A stretch of 64,000 nucleotides of DNA from Pseudomonas nitroreducens. Its GTDB lineage: Bacteria; Pseudomonadota; Gammaproteobacteria; Pseudomonadales; Pseudomonadaceae. The notes beneath the pieces were generated by a model, which saw only the letters and a list, made by a program, of their open reading frames with translations, ran no database searches and was not told the DNA's origin. How positions within the stretch are numbered: the first letter of the stretch is position 1; the number at the start of each line of letters is the position of its first letter. The stretch spans positions 1-64,000 of the forward strand of contig NZ_JACHLI010000008.1 of assembly GCF_014204515.1 (NCBI RefSeq), in the 5' to 3' direction. A program made the position numbers and the translations under genes. Of this stretch, positions 27,879-36,856 are shown piece by piece.

Positions 27879-28138
27879 CAGTGCAGCGAGTTGGAGGAGA
27901 AGATCATGTTCGGGATCGGCTCGGCGTGGGAAGCGCATTCCTGCGGCCCCATGTAGCCAGTGCGCTGGTCCTCGGGCAGGTTGTCGATCTCCCAGGCGAT
28001 CATCGCCTGCAACGACAGCTCCTTCTGCTCCTGGGACAGCTTGCGGCCATCCGGCCACTTGCCGATCTCCACGGCCAGCTTGAGGCTCTCGTAGATTTCG
28101 GGGGTGATGTTCTCGATCATTTCGGCGAAGGACGACAT
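27878..28138 (-). CDS. DUF1315 (YeaC-like) small protein
   Basis: 86 residues matching YeaC: SSFAEMIENITPEIYESLKLAVEIGKWPDG and a helical second half ending in a conserved QRTGYMG segment. No known function. AGGAG is nine bases before the ATG, and its TGA overlaps the start of the DUF2797 gene. Preceded on the same strand, after a hairpin repeat, by the rhomboid gene. Confidence 0.85.
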   Translation of the reverse strand: MSSFAEMIENITPEIYESLKLAVEIGKWPDGRKLSQEQKELSLQAMIAWEIDNLPEDQRTGYMGPQECASHAEPIPNMIFSSNSLH

Positions 28139-28271
28139 GGGCCGGCTCCTGCAGGGGAAAAACGAAGCCGGCATTCTACCGGGCGAACGCCCGGCGCGCA
28201 CGAACGCCGGTCAAATGGCGGGCTTTCCTGTAGGAGCGAGCTTGCGCCAGCGTGCGAGGATCAATTCGTGG

Positions 28272-28344
28272 GATGGGTGGAGCCTAAGCGATACCCATGC
28301 TGTTGTTGCACGGATCGATGGGTATCGCTGCGCTCCACACCATC
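28272..28344. repeat. long imperfect inverted repeat after the rhomboid gene
   Basis: Two 27-base arms (28272-28298 and 28318-28344) are complementary at most positions (gatgggtgg..gcgatacccat with its inverse), separated by 19 bases. It begins one base after the rhomboid stop codon. A partial REP unit (gtaggagcgagcttgc) lies at 28231-28246. It may act as a transcript-stabilising hairpin or attenuator between the rhomboid and DUF1315 genes. Confidence 0.75.
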
Positions 28345-29217
28345 CTACGAAGCGCTGGAGCGACGCCGCGCCAGCAGTCCGCCGATCAATCCGCTCAGGC
28401 AACCCGCCACCAGGCCGCCGACATGGGCGCCGTTGGCGATGGAACCAAAGCCCAGCAGGTCGATCACGCCCGACAGGCACACCAGCAGCCAGATCAGCAT
28501 CATCGCCACCACACCCTTGGGCAGGTGGTAGGCCGGCGTCGGCGCCAGGCGCTGGAAGATCCAGCAGTGGCCGAGCAGGCCGTAGAGCACGCCGGACAAG
28601 CCGCCGAACAGGCTCGCCCCGCCCCAGCTGTACTGCACCAGGTTGGCCACTAGACCGAAGCCCAGGCTCAGCCCCAGCAGCAGCCACGGCCCCTGGCGGT
28701 ACTCGATGCGTCGGCCCAGCTCCCAATACCACATGGCGTTCATCGCCAGGTGCAGCCAGCCGAAGTGGATCAGCATCGGCGTGAACAGGCGCCACCACTG
28801 GCCCTGCGCCAGCGAGTCGGAGAGCGGATAGAACAGCGCGCGATCCTCGCCGACCAGCTGGAAATTCTGGAAGGTGAACCAGCGCAGGGTCTCCGGTGAA
28901 GTGCCGAGCAGGGTGATGGCGGCCACCACGAAGGTCACCAGCAACACCGCGGCGGTCATCCGGCTCATCTTCAACTGCTGCAGGAAGCCCGGCCCACGAC
29001 GCTGCGGCTCGGCCTGCAGGGTGAACTGCGGGTCGCCCTGCGGATAGCGCTCATACAAGGTGCGGACCTGCTCCGCCAGTTGCGCATTGGGCACCCAGAG
29101 TACCTGCTCGCCGGACTCCTCGCTGACCCGGAACGGCACGTTCAGCCGTTGCAGCAGGGTGACGAACTGGCCCAGGTCGACCGCCGCCGGCAGTCGCATC
29201 GCTTCGATCGCGCTCAC
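28345..29217 (-). CDS. rhomboid-family intramembrane serine protease
   Basis: 290 residues. A cytoplasmic N-terminal domain (about 1-85, GlpG-like) is followed by six membrane helices with the catalytic serine in GGLSGVLYG (about 200) and the catalytic histidine in NGAHVGG (about 264). It cleaves transmembrane substrates in the inner membrane; targets here are unknown. The start is GTG, overlapping the stop of the metallophosphoesterase gene (GTGA), so the two should be coupled. Confidence 0.9.
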   Translation of the reverse strand: MSAIEAMRLPAAVDLGQFVTLLQRLNVPFRVSEESGEQVLWVPNAQLAEQVRTLYERYPQGDPQFTLQAEPQRRGPGFLQQLKMSRMTAAVLLVTFVVAAITLLGTSPETLRWFTFQNFQLVGEDRALFYPLSDSLAQGQWWRLFTPMLIHFGWLHLAMNAMWYWELGRRIEYRQGPWLLLGLSLGFGLVANLVQYSWGGASLFGGLSGVLYGLLGHCWIFQRLAPTPAYHLPKGVVAMMLIWLLVCLSGVIDLLGFGSIANGAHVGGLVAGCLSGLIGGLLARRRSSAS

Positions 29218-30194
29218 TCATCGCCCTCCGGCCGCTTCACATCCACCCACACGAACTTGTCGCGCTCCAGGCGCTGCTCGTTGTCCAGCCGGTAGGCCGC
29301 GAGCTTGCCGTACATCACCGCGCTGTAGTCCAGGCAGGCGAGGTTCGGGCGGATCGGCGCGGGCGTGCCGCGCCGCCAGTAATGGCCGACGAACAGCAGC
29401 GGCTCGTTGGCGCCGTAGGTCAGCAGGCGCGATTTCTGTTCCTCGCTCAGGCGCTCGCTGGCCACTTCGTCGGGCAGTGCGTCGGGCTGGAATACGATAT
29501 CGCCGTAGGTTTCCGGCGCGCGGTCCTCTGCCCAGAACTTGGTGCGGAACGCCGAGCGGGTGAAGCCGTCGCTGCCGGTCAGCGTCATGCCGTTGGGCAG
29601 GCGCATGTCGGTACCGCGCAGCAGGCGATCGCAGGCCTGCTGGGCGAAACTGCCGGGTTCGGCTGTGGCCTTGAGGAAGGCCTCGTCGATGCGGCCATCA
29701 TGGAACTGCTGGCGCAGCGTATCGATCACGCCGTGGTCCCAGCAGGCATGGACCATGCGGAAACGCCCGGCATCGAGGAACAGCGGCATCTCCTGGAACC
29801 AGCCGAGGAAGTCGCGCCAGTCCGCCGGGTGGCCCTCGAACTGCTCCAGGGTTTCCTTGATCAATCGGGCATGGCGCGGCGTGTGCTCGCGCACGTACTG
29901 GCGACCGCTGCCGGGCGCGGCCGGCATGGACCAGCCCAGGGCGTTGAACTCATGGTTGCCCATGATGCACAGCGCCTCGCCGGCGGCGACCATGTCGTGC
30001 ACCCGATGCAACGCCTCGCGGATGCGCGGGCCACGGTCGATGATGTCGCCGAGGAACAGCGCCTGGCGCCGCCCGTGCCGCCACACGCCGCCCTGCAGCC
30101 GATAGCCGAGGCGCTCCAGCAGGTGGTCGAGGGTGTGTGCGCAGCCGTGGATGTCGCCGATCAGGTCGTAGCCGCGTGACGGGTCGAGTTCCAT
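29214..30194 (-). CDS. metallophosphoesterase (PPP family, ApaH/PrpE-like)
   Basis: 326 residues. All metal-binding motifs of the calcineurin-like superfamily are present: GDIHG (about 12-16), GDIIDRG (about 49-55), GNHE (about 79-82) and later histidines (VHACWDHG, VGHYWR). Resemblance to bis(5'-nucleosyl)-tetraphosphatases and to serine/threonine phosphatases leaves the true substrate open. It starts with a TGATG overlap after the NAD kinase gene and ends overlapping the rhomboid start. Confidence 0.85.
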   Translation of the reverse strand: MELDPSRGYDLIGDIHGCAHTLDHLLERLGYRLQGGVWRHGRRQALFLGDIIDRGPRIREALHRVHDMVAAGEALCIMGNHEFNALGWSMPAAPGSGRQYVREHTPRHARLIKETLEQFEGHPADWRDFLGWFQEMPLFLDAGRFRMVHACWDHGVIDTLRQQFHDGRIDEAFLKATAEPGSFAQQACDRLLRGTDMRLPNGMTLTGSDGFTRSAFRTKFWAEDRAPETYGDIVFQPDALPDEVASERLSEEQKSRLLTYGANEPLLFVGHYWRRGTPAPIRPNLACLDYSAVMYGKLAAYRLDNEQRLERDKFVWVDVKRPEGDE

Positions 30195-31081
30195 CACTCG
30201 CTGCTCCCGAGGCGGCTGCCCCAGCCCAGCTTGGTCCGGCAGACCTCGTAGTAGTTGTGGTCGATGGGGTGGATCAGGCGCAGTTTCTGCGGCTTCTTGC
30301 TCACCGTGACGGTATCGCCCGGCGCGCAGGTGAAGTGGTTCTGGCCGTCGCAGGAGACCTGCGGGTAGATCTGCATGTTCGGCGAGACGACGATCTTCAG
30401 CTCGCTGTTGCCGTCCACCACGATGGGCCGGCTGGAGAGCATGTGCGGGTACATCGGCACCACCACGATGGCATCCAGCTTGGGATGCATGATCGGCCCA
30501 CCGGCGGACAGCGCGTAGGCGGTGGAGCCGGTCGGGGTGGCGACGATCAGGCCGTCGGCCTTCTGGCTGCAGACGAACTGGCCGTCGATGTACAGCTCGA
30601 ACTCGATCATCCGCGTGGATTTGCCAGGGTGCAGCACCACGTCGTTCAGCGCGTCGCCCTGGCCGATGGATTCGCCGTGGCGGCGCACCAGGGCATCGAG
30701 CAGGAAGCGGCTCTCGACGATGTACTGGCCGCCCAGTACTTCGGCGACTTTCGTTTCCAGCTCGTCGGGGCGGATGTCTGTAAGGAAGCCCAGGCTGCCG
30801 CGGTTGATCCCCAGCACCGGCACCTTGTGGCGTGCCAGGGCGCGGGCGGCGCCGAGCATGCTGCCGTCGCCGCCGACGACTATCACCAGGTCGCAGATCT
30901 CGCCCATGATCTTCCGCGAGCAGGTCTGCAGGCCGTGGCCGGGCAGGACCTCGGCGATGGTGTCCTCGAGGATCACATGCAGGTGGCGCTCGGTGAGGAA
31001 TTTCTTCAGCCGACGGATGGTTTCCAGGACCTGGGTGCTGCCCAGGCGGCCGATGATGCCGATATTGCGAAAGGGTTCCAT
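30194..31081 (-). CDS. nadK: NAD kinase
   Basis: ATP-dependent phosphorylation of NAD+ to NADP+, in the cytoplasm. 295 residues with the kinase motif GGDGSMLG (about 68-75), NRGSLGFLTD (about 93-102) and GGPIMHPKL, all hallmarks of the NAD kinase family. GGAG lies before the ATG. It heads a three-gene coupled series with the metallophosphoesterase and rhomboid genes; the divergent DUF1853 gene begins 112 bases away. Confidence 0.96.
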   Translation of the reverse strand: MEPFRNIGIIGRLGSTQVLETIRRLKKFLTERHLHVILEDTIAEVLPGHGLQTCSRKIMGEICDLVIVVGGDGSMLGAARALARHKVPVLGINRGSLGFLTDIRPDELETKVAEVLGGQYIVESRFLLDALVRRHGESIGQGDALNDVVLHPGKSTRMIEFELYIDGQFVCSQKADGLIVATPTGSTAYALSAGGPIMHPKLDAIVVVPMYPHMLSSRPIVVDGNSELKIVVSPNMQIYPQVSCDGQNHFTCAPGDTVTVSKKPQKLRLIHPIDHNYYEVCRTKLGWGSRLGSSE

Positions 31082-31193
31082 GGGACTCCGGACGGCGTTG
31101 CGCTACTCGAATGGCGGAATTATGGGCGAAACGCGGAAGCAGCGGCAAACCGCAGCTTGGCCGGAGCGCGGGCAAAGCGGCTAGGCTTCCCGC

Positions 31194-32132
31194 ATGACCG
31201 ACTTCACCGCCCTGCTCGAAGAGCTGCTGATCGGCCTGCGCCAGCCGCAGGTCCGCGACCTCGCCTGGACGCTGCTCTCGCCGCCCCTGCTGCAGCCCGG
31301 CAGTCCGGCCCTGCGCCACCCGCTGGCGGCCAGCCGCTGGCACTCGCAACCCGCGCGCCTGGCCGATTGGCTGCGCGCCCAGGAGCAGTCGCCGGACGAG
31401 TTGCTGGAACAACTGCAGGCTGCTCCGCACCAGCGCCTGGGTCGCTACTACGAGCGCCTCTGGCAATACGCCCTGGAGCGCGCGCCGGACCTGCGCCTGC
31501 TGGCAGCCAACCTGCCGGTGCGCGACAACGGCCAGACCCTCGGCGAGCTGGACCTGCTGCTGCAGGACGACGAGGGCCTGCACCACCTGGAACTGGCCAT
31601 CAAGCTCTACCTGGGCCCCAGCGACGACGGTCCCGACTCCTGGCTCGGGCCGGGCGCCGAGGACCATCTGCTGCGCAAGGTAGAACACTTCTACCAGCAC
31701 CAGCTGCCGCTTTCGGCCACGCCCGAAGGGCTGGCAGTGGTGCGCCAGTTCAGCGACGCCAGCCCGACGCCCGGACTCTGGCTGGGTGGCTACCTGTTCT
31801 ACTCCTGGCCGACGCCCTGCCCGCCGCCCGCCGGCTCCAGCAACACCCACCTGCGCGGGCGCTGGCTGCACCGCCACGCCTGGCCCACCTACCAGGCACA
31901 GAACCCGCAGGGCTGGCAGGTGCTGTCACGCAAGCACTGGCTGGCCCCGGCAGCCGAAGACGCCTGCTGGAGCGAAGCCCGATTCGCCGAGTGGCTGGCA
32001 GGACTGCCGGATGACGGTTTCCCGCAGATGCTGGTGCGCCTGGAGCCGCAGCAAGGCCGCTGGCGTGAGCAGGAAAGGCTGTTCCTGGTGGGCGACCGCT
32101 GGCCGCGGGTCCACAGCGGCTATTCGCGCTGA
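31194..32132 (+). CDS. DUF1853 family protein
   Basis: 312 residues. The DUF1853 features are RDLAWTLLSPPLL near the start, a nuclease-like LGELDLLLQDDEGLHHLELAIKLYLG around residues 115-140 (spaced Glu/Asp and Lys recall a PD-(D/E)xK arrangement) and a C-terminal WLAGLPDDGFPQML. Function unknown; the nuclease-fold suggestion is my inference from the E-x-D...E-x-K pattern. It is divergent from nadK and converges on the next gene with a 13-base overlap of the 3' ends. Confidence 0.8.
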   Translation: MTDFTALLEELLIGLRQPQVRDLAWTLLSPPLLQPGSPALRHPLAASRWHSQPARLADWLRAQEQSPDELLEQLQAAPHQRLGRYYERLWQYALERAPDLRLLAANLPVRDNGQTLGELDLLLQDDEGLHHLELAIKLYLGPSDDGPDSWLGPGAEDHLLRKVEHFYQHQLPLSATPEGLAVVRQFSDASPTPGLWLGGYLFYSWPTPCPPPAGSSNTHLRGRWLHRHAWPTYQAQNPQGWQVLSRKHWLAPAAEDACWSEARFAEWLAGLPDDGFPQMLVRLEPQQGRWREQERLFLVGDRWPRVHSGYSR

Positions 32133-33022
32133 GCGGCCAGCGACTGCAACTGCTCTTCCAGCGCCCGGCGCCCCTGCAGGCCGCCGCTGTGGATGGCGAC
32201 GATACGCGTGCCGTGGGCGATGCGTCCGGCGACGATCTCATCGTGCAGCGCCAGCAGCAGCTTGCCGGTGTACAGCGGCTCCAGCGGTACGCCACATTCG
32301 GCTTCGGTCGCCAGAATGAAGCGGGCCAGCGCCGCGTCGATTCTGGCGAATCCGCCGCGGCTGGCGTCGATCAGGCGATAGCCGCTGTCAGTACCCCCCG
32401 CTTCCAGCAGCAACTCGGGCACCTGGGTCTCGACGCCGTGCCCCGCAGGCACCGCCATGGCGCCGACCACCGGATGCGCACCGCCCTCACCCAGTACCAG
32501 GCCGGCCAGGGTCGTGCCGGTGCCGCAAGCCACCCAGAGTTGTTGATAGTCGTCCCAACCGATATCCCCCAGTTGCCGGCGAATCTGCTCCACCAGCGGC
32601 GCGCAGCCCTGCGCACCGGGCAGTCCACCGCCGCCCTCACCCACCGCGAGCAGCTGGGGATAGCGTTCCTGCCAGGGTGACCAGAAATTCGCCTCATGGC
32701 GCCGGCGATAGCCGCCATAGCCCAGCCAGTGCAGCTGCATGCCCAGCTGGCGCAGGTCGGCGACGGTGGGATTGTCCTGCTCTTCCCCGCGCAGCAGTCC
32801 GACGGTTTCGAAGCCGAAGCGCGCGCCGGCTGCCGCCACCGCATGCAGGTGATTGGAATGGGCGCCGCCCAGGGTCATCACGCCGTCCAGGCCGAGATCG
32901 GCGGCCTGCTTCAGGTAAGGCGCAAGCTTGAACCACTTGTTGCCGCAGACCTGCACGTCGACGAGGTCCAGGCGCAACAGCGCCAGCTCAATGCCGGCGC
33001 AGTCGAGCCAATCCAGGTGCAA
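32120..33022 (-). CDS. PLP-dependent ACC deaminase / D-cysteine desulfhydrase family enzyme
   Basis: About 300 residues of the fold-type II PLP family. The Schiff-base lysine lies in CGNKWFKL, SNH in GGAHSNHLHA, and the glycine-rich phosphate loop in CGTGTTLAGLVLGEG. Members release sulfide and pyruvate from D-cysteine or open 1-aminocyclopropane-1-carboxylate. I cannot tell which without the active-site tyrosine pattern. The start is uncertain: similarity to the family begins upstream of the TTG at 33022, where no ATG, GTG or TTG exists in frame. An unusual CTG at 33082, overlapping the previous stop, would supply it. Confidence 0.75.
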   Translation of the reverse strand: MHLDWLDCAGIELALLRLDLVDVQVCGNKWFKLAPYLKQAADLGLDGVMTLGGAHSNHLHAVAAAGARFGFETVGLLRGEEQDNPTVADLRQLGMQLHWLGYGGYRRRHEANFWSPWQERYPQLLAVGEGGGGLPGAQGCAPLVEQIRRQLGDIGWDDYQQLWVACGTGTTLAGLVLGEGGAHPVVGAMAVPAGHGVETQVPELLLEAGGTDSGYRLIDASRGGFARIDAALARFILATEAECGVPLEPLYTGKLLLALHDEIVAGRIAHGTRIVAIHSGGLQGRRALEEQLQSLAAQRE

Positions 33023-33074
33023 GCGCTGTAGCGGTGCTGCGGGGCGCCAGTCGGGGAAGCGCCAGGCTCCCCGA

Positions 33075-34535
33075 TCAGCCAGTGGTGACGCTGCGCAGCC
33101 GGCCGGCGGTCTTGTGCCGAGTGCAGCAGTTGCTGTCGCCTTCGACGAAGCGGCCAGGGGTTTCCACGCGGTCGATGGGCATGGCACAGCGCTCGCCGTT
33201 GGACAGTCGTCCTTCGCAGGCGGGTTGCTGGTAATGGGCGAGCCAGGCGCGGTACTGGTCTTCGGCGACGAAGCACTTGGCGGCGGCGTACGCCATGGGG
33301 TTTTCCTGGTAACGGGCGACATCCTGCAGGGACAGGGTCAGATGACCGGCGCCGGGATGGTACACCACGAAGATCACCCCGAGGGCGGACAGCTGTTCCA
33401 GCGCCGAAGCCTCGTTGGCCTTGGCGCTCAGCCCCTCCAGCTCCTGGCGCAGGCTTTGGGCGCTCTGCTGCAGCTGGCCGGCCAGTTCGCGCAGTTGTGC
33501 GGTCTCATCGCGCAGTTGCCCGGCTTCCTGGCGCAGCTGCTGGTTTTCCTGCTGCAGCTGCTGGTCGAGCTCGTTGCGATAGCCCAGCTCGACGTCACGG
33601 ACAGCCAGCTGTTCCTTGTAGCGAGCCTCCAGGCTGGCCACGCGGGTGCGCGATTCTTCCTCGATCTGCTGGCGCAGCTGCTCCAGCTCGTCGCGGCCGC
33701 TCTGCTCGATATGTCGCAGCTGCGCCGTCAGCTCCTCGCGGCCGCGCTGGAACCCATTGGCCTGGCCATCCAGTTCGCGGCGCAGGCCTGCGTTGATCTC
33801 TTCCTCGCGCTTGAGGCCCTCGCGCAGGGCGGCGAGTTCGGCCTGCAGCACCTGGACCTGCTCCTGCGCGCCGAGCTTCAGGCGGCTGAGTTCCTCCTCG
33901 TGCTGCTGGCTGATCTGCGACAGACGCGTCTCGTGCTGGCCGAGCAGGTCAGCGGTCTTCTGCTGGTGCTCCTGGAGCATGGCGCGGGCGAGCTTCTCGG
34001 CCTCCTCGCGGGATTCCTCGGCGGGGGCATACCACTGGTGCTCGTCGGCCATCTGCAGGCGCTCGAGCTCCACCGCGGCGGGCTCCTCTTCCACCAGCAG
34101 GCCGAGGTGGTTGCGCTTGACCGCTTCGCGCAACTGCACCAGATGATTCCTGCCGGCTTCCAGGGTCGGGTCCCACAGGTGCATCTGATGCCAGGACACC
34201 GGGCACTGGCTACGGCAGGCCAGGCGGATGGGCCCGGCGCCCATGTCCGGACCACGCCCGGCGCGGTCGGCGAGATTGCGCAGCGGCAGGTTCCAGCCAC
34301 GATCGGCTTCGCCCTTCTCGTCGAAATCCAGGTAGAAGAACACCACCGCCTTGACCAGCAGGCGCGGGTTGATCAGCACGTAGGCCAGCTGCATCTGCTG
34401 ATCGGCGTACTCCGGCATCTGCACGACGTTGTCGAGCAGCGCCTCGAACTCGGGATAGAGCATTTCCTTGCAGACGCCATGGTCATTGAAGAAGACCACG
34501 GCTTCCACCATCTGAGGCTTCTTCTGCATGCTCAT
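33075..34535 (-). CDS. coiled-coil protein with C-terminal cysteine cluster
   Basis: 486 residues. An N-terminal globular region (1-165, conserved pattern MVEAVVFFNDHGVCKEML), then a long coiled coil (about 180-375, rich in Glu, Gln, Leu), then a globular tail. The tail contains CEGRLSNGERC and later CC-x-RH spacing (about 443-475), which could bind zinc. I do not recognise a characterised family; a structural or DNA-associated role is possible. It is followed immediately by the PLP enzyme gene. GAGG precedes the ATG. Confidence 0.75.
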   Translation of the reverse strand: MSMQKKPQMVEAVVFFNDHGVCKEMLYPEFEALLDNVVQMPEYADQQMQLAYVLINPRLLVKAVVFFYLDFDEKGEADRGWNLPLRNLADRAGRGPDMGAGPIRLACRSQCPVSWHQMHLWDPTLEAGRNHLVQLREAVKRNHLGLLVEEEPAAVELERLQMADEHQWYAPAEESREEAEKLARAMLQEHQQKTADLLGQHETRLSQISQQHEEELSRLKLGAQEQVQVLQAELAALREGLKREEEINAGLRRELDGQANGFQRGREELTAQLRHIEQSGRDELEQLRQQIEEESRTRVASLEARYKEQLAVRDVELGYRNELDQQLQQENQQLRQEAGQLRDETAQLRELAGQLQQSAQSLRQELEGLSAKANEASALEQLSALGVIFVVYHPGAGHLTLSLQDVARYQENPMAYAAAKCFVAEDQYRAWLAHYQQPACEGRLSNGERCAMPIDRVETPGRFVEGDSNCCTRHKTAGRLRSVTTG

Positions 34536-34785
34536 GGATTGACCTCTGGGCGGGTGCGGGAGGAAGTCTGGAGAAAGGAGCTGTCAGAAATGCAGCGCCC
34601 GGACAGCCGGAAAATACCGACATCCGGGCAAGTCTAGGGGAATTGATGTCGCAGGCAATGTGACTCGGTTGGCACCGGCCCCGGCGGTCGCGCCGGGCGG
34701 TTGACTGGCTGGATAATTCTGTGACGCGGTTGGATTTTCCAGAGGGTTTCCAGGCCCGGAAGGGAACTTTTCCGGGCCCGGTTTT

Positions 34786-34815
34786 GCGACCTGGGTCTCA
34801 GCCGACCCAGGTCGC
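34786..34815. repeat. 12-bp hairpin past fadH
   Basis: gcgacctgggtc (34786-34797) pairs perfectly with gacccaggtcgc (34804-34815). It sits eight bases past the fadH stop. The minus-strand flank is AC-rich and not U-rich, so it is not a standard terminator. A second weaker stem (cccggaa/ttccggg, about 34754-34775) lies beside it. The spacer 34536-34822 holds no gene. Confidence 0.7.
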
Positions 34816-34822
34816 AACCCCA

Positions 34823-36856
34823 TCAGATCTCGGCGGCCAGGCGCGAGCCCTGGTTGATGGCGCGCTTGGCATCCAGCTCGGCCGCCACGTCGCCCCCCCC
34901 GATCAGGTGCACGCTCTGGCCGGCGGCGACCAGGCCGTCGTGCAGTTCGCGCAGCGGGTCCTGGCCGGCGCAGACGATCACGCTGTCCACCGGCAGCACC
35001 TGCGGCTCGCCGCCGGCGATGCTGATGTGCAGGCCGTCGTTGTCGACCTTGAGGTACTCGACGCTGTTGAGCATCTGCACCTGCTTGTTCTTCAGGCCCG
35101 TGCGGTGGATCCAGCCGGTGGTCTTGCCCAGGCCGTCGCCGACCTTGGATTTCTTGCGCTGCAGCAGGAACACCTGGCGCGCCGCAGCATGCGGATGGGC
35201 CTGGATGCCGGCGATGCCACCACGGGCTTCCAGCTTCTCGTCGATGCCCCACTCCTGCCAGAACGCGTGGCGATCCAGGCTGGTGGACTCGCCGCCGTGG
35301 GTGATGAACTCGGAGACGTCGAAGCCGATGCCGCCGGCGCCGATCACCGCGGCGCTGTGGCCGACCGGCTTGCGTTCGAGGATGGCGTCCAGGTAGCTGA
35401 TCACCTTGGCGTTGTCGATGCCCGGAATGGCCGGGGTGCGCGGCACGATGCCGGTGGCGAGGATGATCTCGTCGAAACCGCCCTTGACCAGGTCATCGAC
35501 GCTGACGCGGGTGTTCAGCTGCAGGTTCACCCCGGTGGTTTCCACCTTGCGCTTGAAGTAGCGCAGGGTCTCGTAGAACTCTTCCTTGCCCGGCACGCGC
35601 TTGGCGACGTTGAACTGGCCGCCGATCTCGCTGGCGGAATCGAACAGGGTCACCTCGTGGCCACGCTCGGCCGCCACGGTGGCGGCGGACAGGCCAGCGG
35701 GGCCGGCGCCGACCACGGCGATCTTCTTCACGTGGGTGGTCGGGATGTAGTTCAGCTCGGTCTCGTGGCAGGCGCGCGGGTTCACCAGGCAGCTGGTCAG
35801 CTTGCCGCCGAAGGTGTGGTCCAGGCAGGCCTGGTTGCAGCCGATGCAGGTGTTGATCTCGTCGGCACGGCCTTCGGCGGCCTTGTTGACGAAGTCCGGG
35901 TCGGCGAGGAACGGCCGGGCCATGGAGACCATGTCGGCGTCGCCTTCGGCCAGTACCTGATCGGCGACTTCCGGGGTGTTGATGCGGTTGGTGGTACACA
36001 GCGGGATGCTGACTTCGCCGCGCAGCTTGGCGGTGACCTTGGTGAAGGCCGCACGCGGCACCTTGGTGGCGATGGTCGGGATGCGCGCTTCGTGCCAGCC
36101 GATGCCGGTGTTGATGATGGTGGCGCCGGCCTGCTCGATGGCCTTGGCCAGCAGGACGACCTCGTCCCAGGTGCTGCCGCCTTCCACCAGGTCGAGCATC
36201 GACAGGCGGTAGATGATGATGAAATTCGGACCCACGGCCTCGCGCACGCGGCGGACGATTTCCACCGGCAGGCGCATGCGGTTCTCGTAGCTGCCGCCCC
36301 AGCGGTCGGTACGGTGGTTGGTGTGGGCGACCAGGAACTGGTTGATGAAGTAGCCTTCCGAACCCATGATTTCGACGCCGTCGTAACCGGCCACCTGGGC
36401 CAGGGCGGAGCAGTTGACGAAGTCGGCGATCTGCTTCTCGATGCCCTCTTCATCCAGCTCGCGCGGCTTGAACGGGTTGATCGGCGCCTGGATGGCACTG
36501 GGGGCGACGGACTTGGGGCTGTAGGCGTAACGACCGGCGTGAAGGATCTGCATGCAGATCTTGCCGCCCGCCTCGTGCACCGCCTGGGTGACGATCTTGT
36601 GCTTCTCGGCTTCCTCGACAGTGGTCAGCTTGGCCGCACCGGAGTACACGCCGCCTTCATCGTTCGGGCCGATGCCGCCGGTGACCATCAGGCCGACGCC
36701 GCCACGGGCGCGCTCGGCGAAATAGGCCGCCATGCGCTCGAAGCCCTGGGGCTTCTCTTCCAGACCGGTGTGCATGGAGCCCATCAGGGTACGGTTGCGC
36801 AGGGTGGTGAAGCCCAGGTCCAGCGGCTCGAGCAGGTGTGGATAAGTGGCGGTCAT
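34823..36856 (-). CDS. fadH: 2,4-dienoyl-CoA reductase (NADPH), FadH type
   Basis: Reduces 2,4-dienoyl-CoA during beta-oxidation of unsaturated fatty acids. 677 residues with an N-terminal FMN TIM barrel of the Old Yellow Enzyme family, the iron-sulfur cysteines CIGC...CLDH...C at about 337-353, and a C-terminal FAD/NAD(P) part starting VVGAGPAGLSAA at about 380. The start MTATYPHLLEP has GGAGGAAT just upstream, a strong site; six further codons upstream are not needed. It is monocistronic, divergent from the nitrilase-like gene. Confidence 0.95.
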   Translation of the reverse strand: MTATYPHLLEPLDLGFTTLRNRTLMGSMHTGLEEKPQGFERMAAYFAERARGGVGLMVTGGIGPNDEGGVYSGAAKLTTVEEAEKHKIVTQAVHEAGGKICMQILHAGRYAYSPKSVAPSAIQAPINPFKPRELDEEGIEKQIADFVNCSALAQVAGYDGVEIMGSEGYFINQFLVAHTNHRTDRWGGSYENRMRLPVEIVRRVREAVGPNFIIIYRLSMLDLVEGGSTWDEVVLLAKAIEQAGATIINTGIGWHEARIPTIATKVPRAAFTKVTAKLRGEVSIPLCTTNRINTPEVADQVLAEGDADMVSMARPFLADPDFVNKAAEGRADEINTCIGCNQACLDHTFGGKLTSCLVNPRACHETELNYIPTTHVKKIAVVGAGPAGLSAATVAAERGHEVTLFDSASEIGGQFNVAKRVPGKEEFYETLRYFKRKVETTGVNLQLNTRVSVDDLVKGGFDEIILATGIVPRTPAIPGIDNAKVISYLDAILERKPVGHSAAVIGAGGIGFDVSEFITHGGESTSLDRHAFWQEWGIDEKLEARGGIAGIQAHPHAAARQVFLLQRKKSKVGDGLGKTTGWIHRTGLKNKQVQMLNSVEYLKVDNDGLHISIAGGEPQVLPVDSVIVCAGQDPLRELHDGLVAAGQSVHLIGGGDVAAELDAKRAINQGSRLAAEI

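Noticed and set aside
24177..27956. 1259-codon plus-strand open frame opposite pepN and the DUF2797 gene
   Set aside because: It is antisense to two well-supported genes and has antisense composition and no recognisable domain.
30137..32014. Plus-strand frame fused across the nadK antisense into the DUF1853 gene
   Set aside because: The frame differs from the DUF1853 frame, which has its own good start at 31194.
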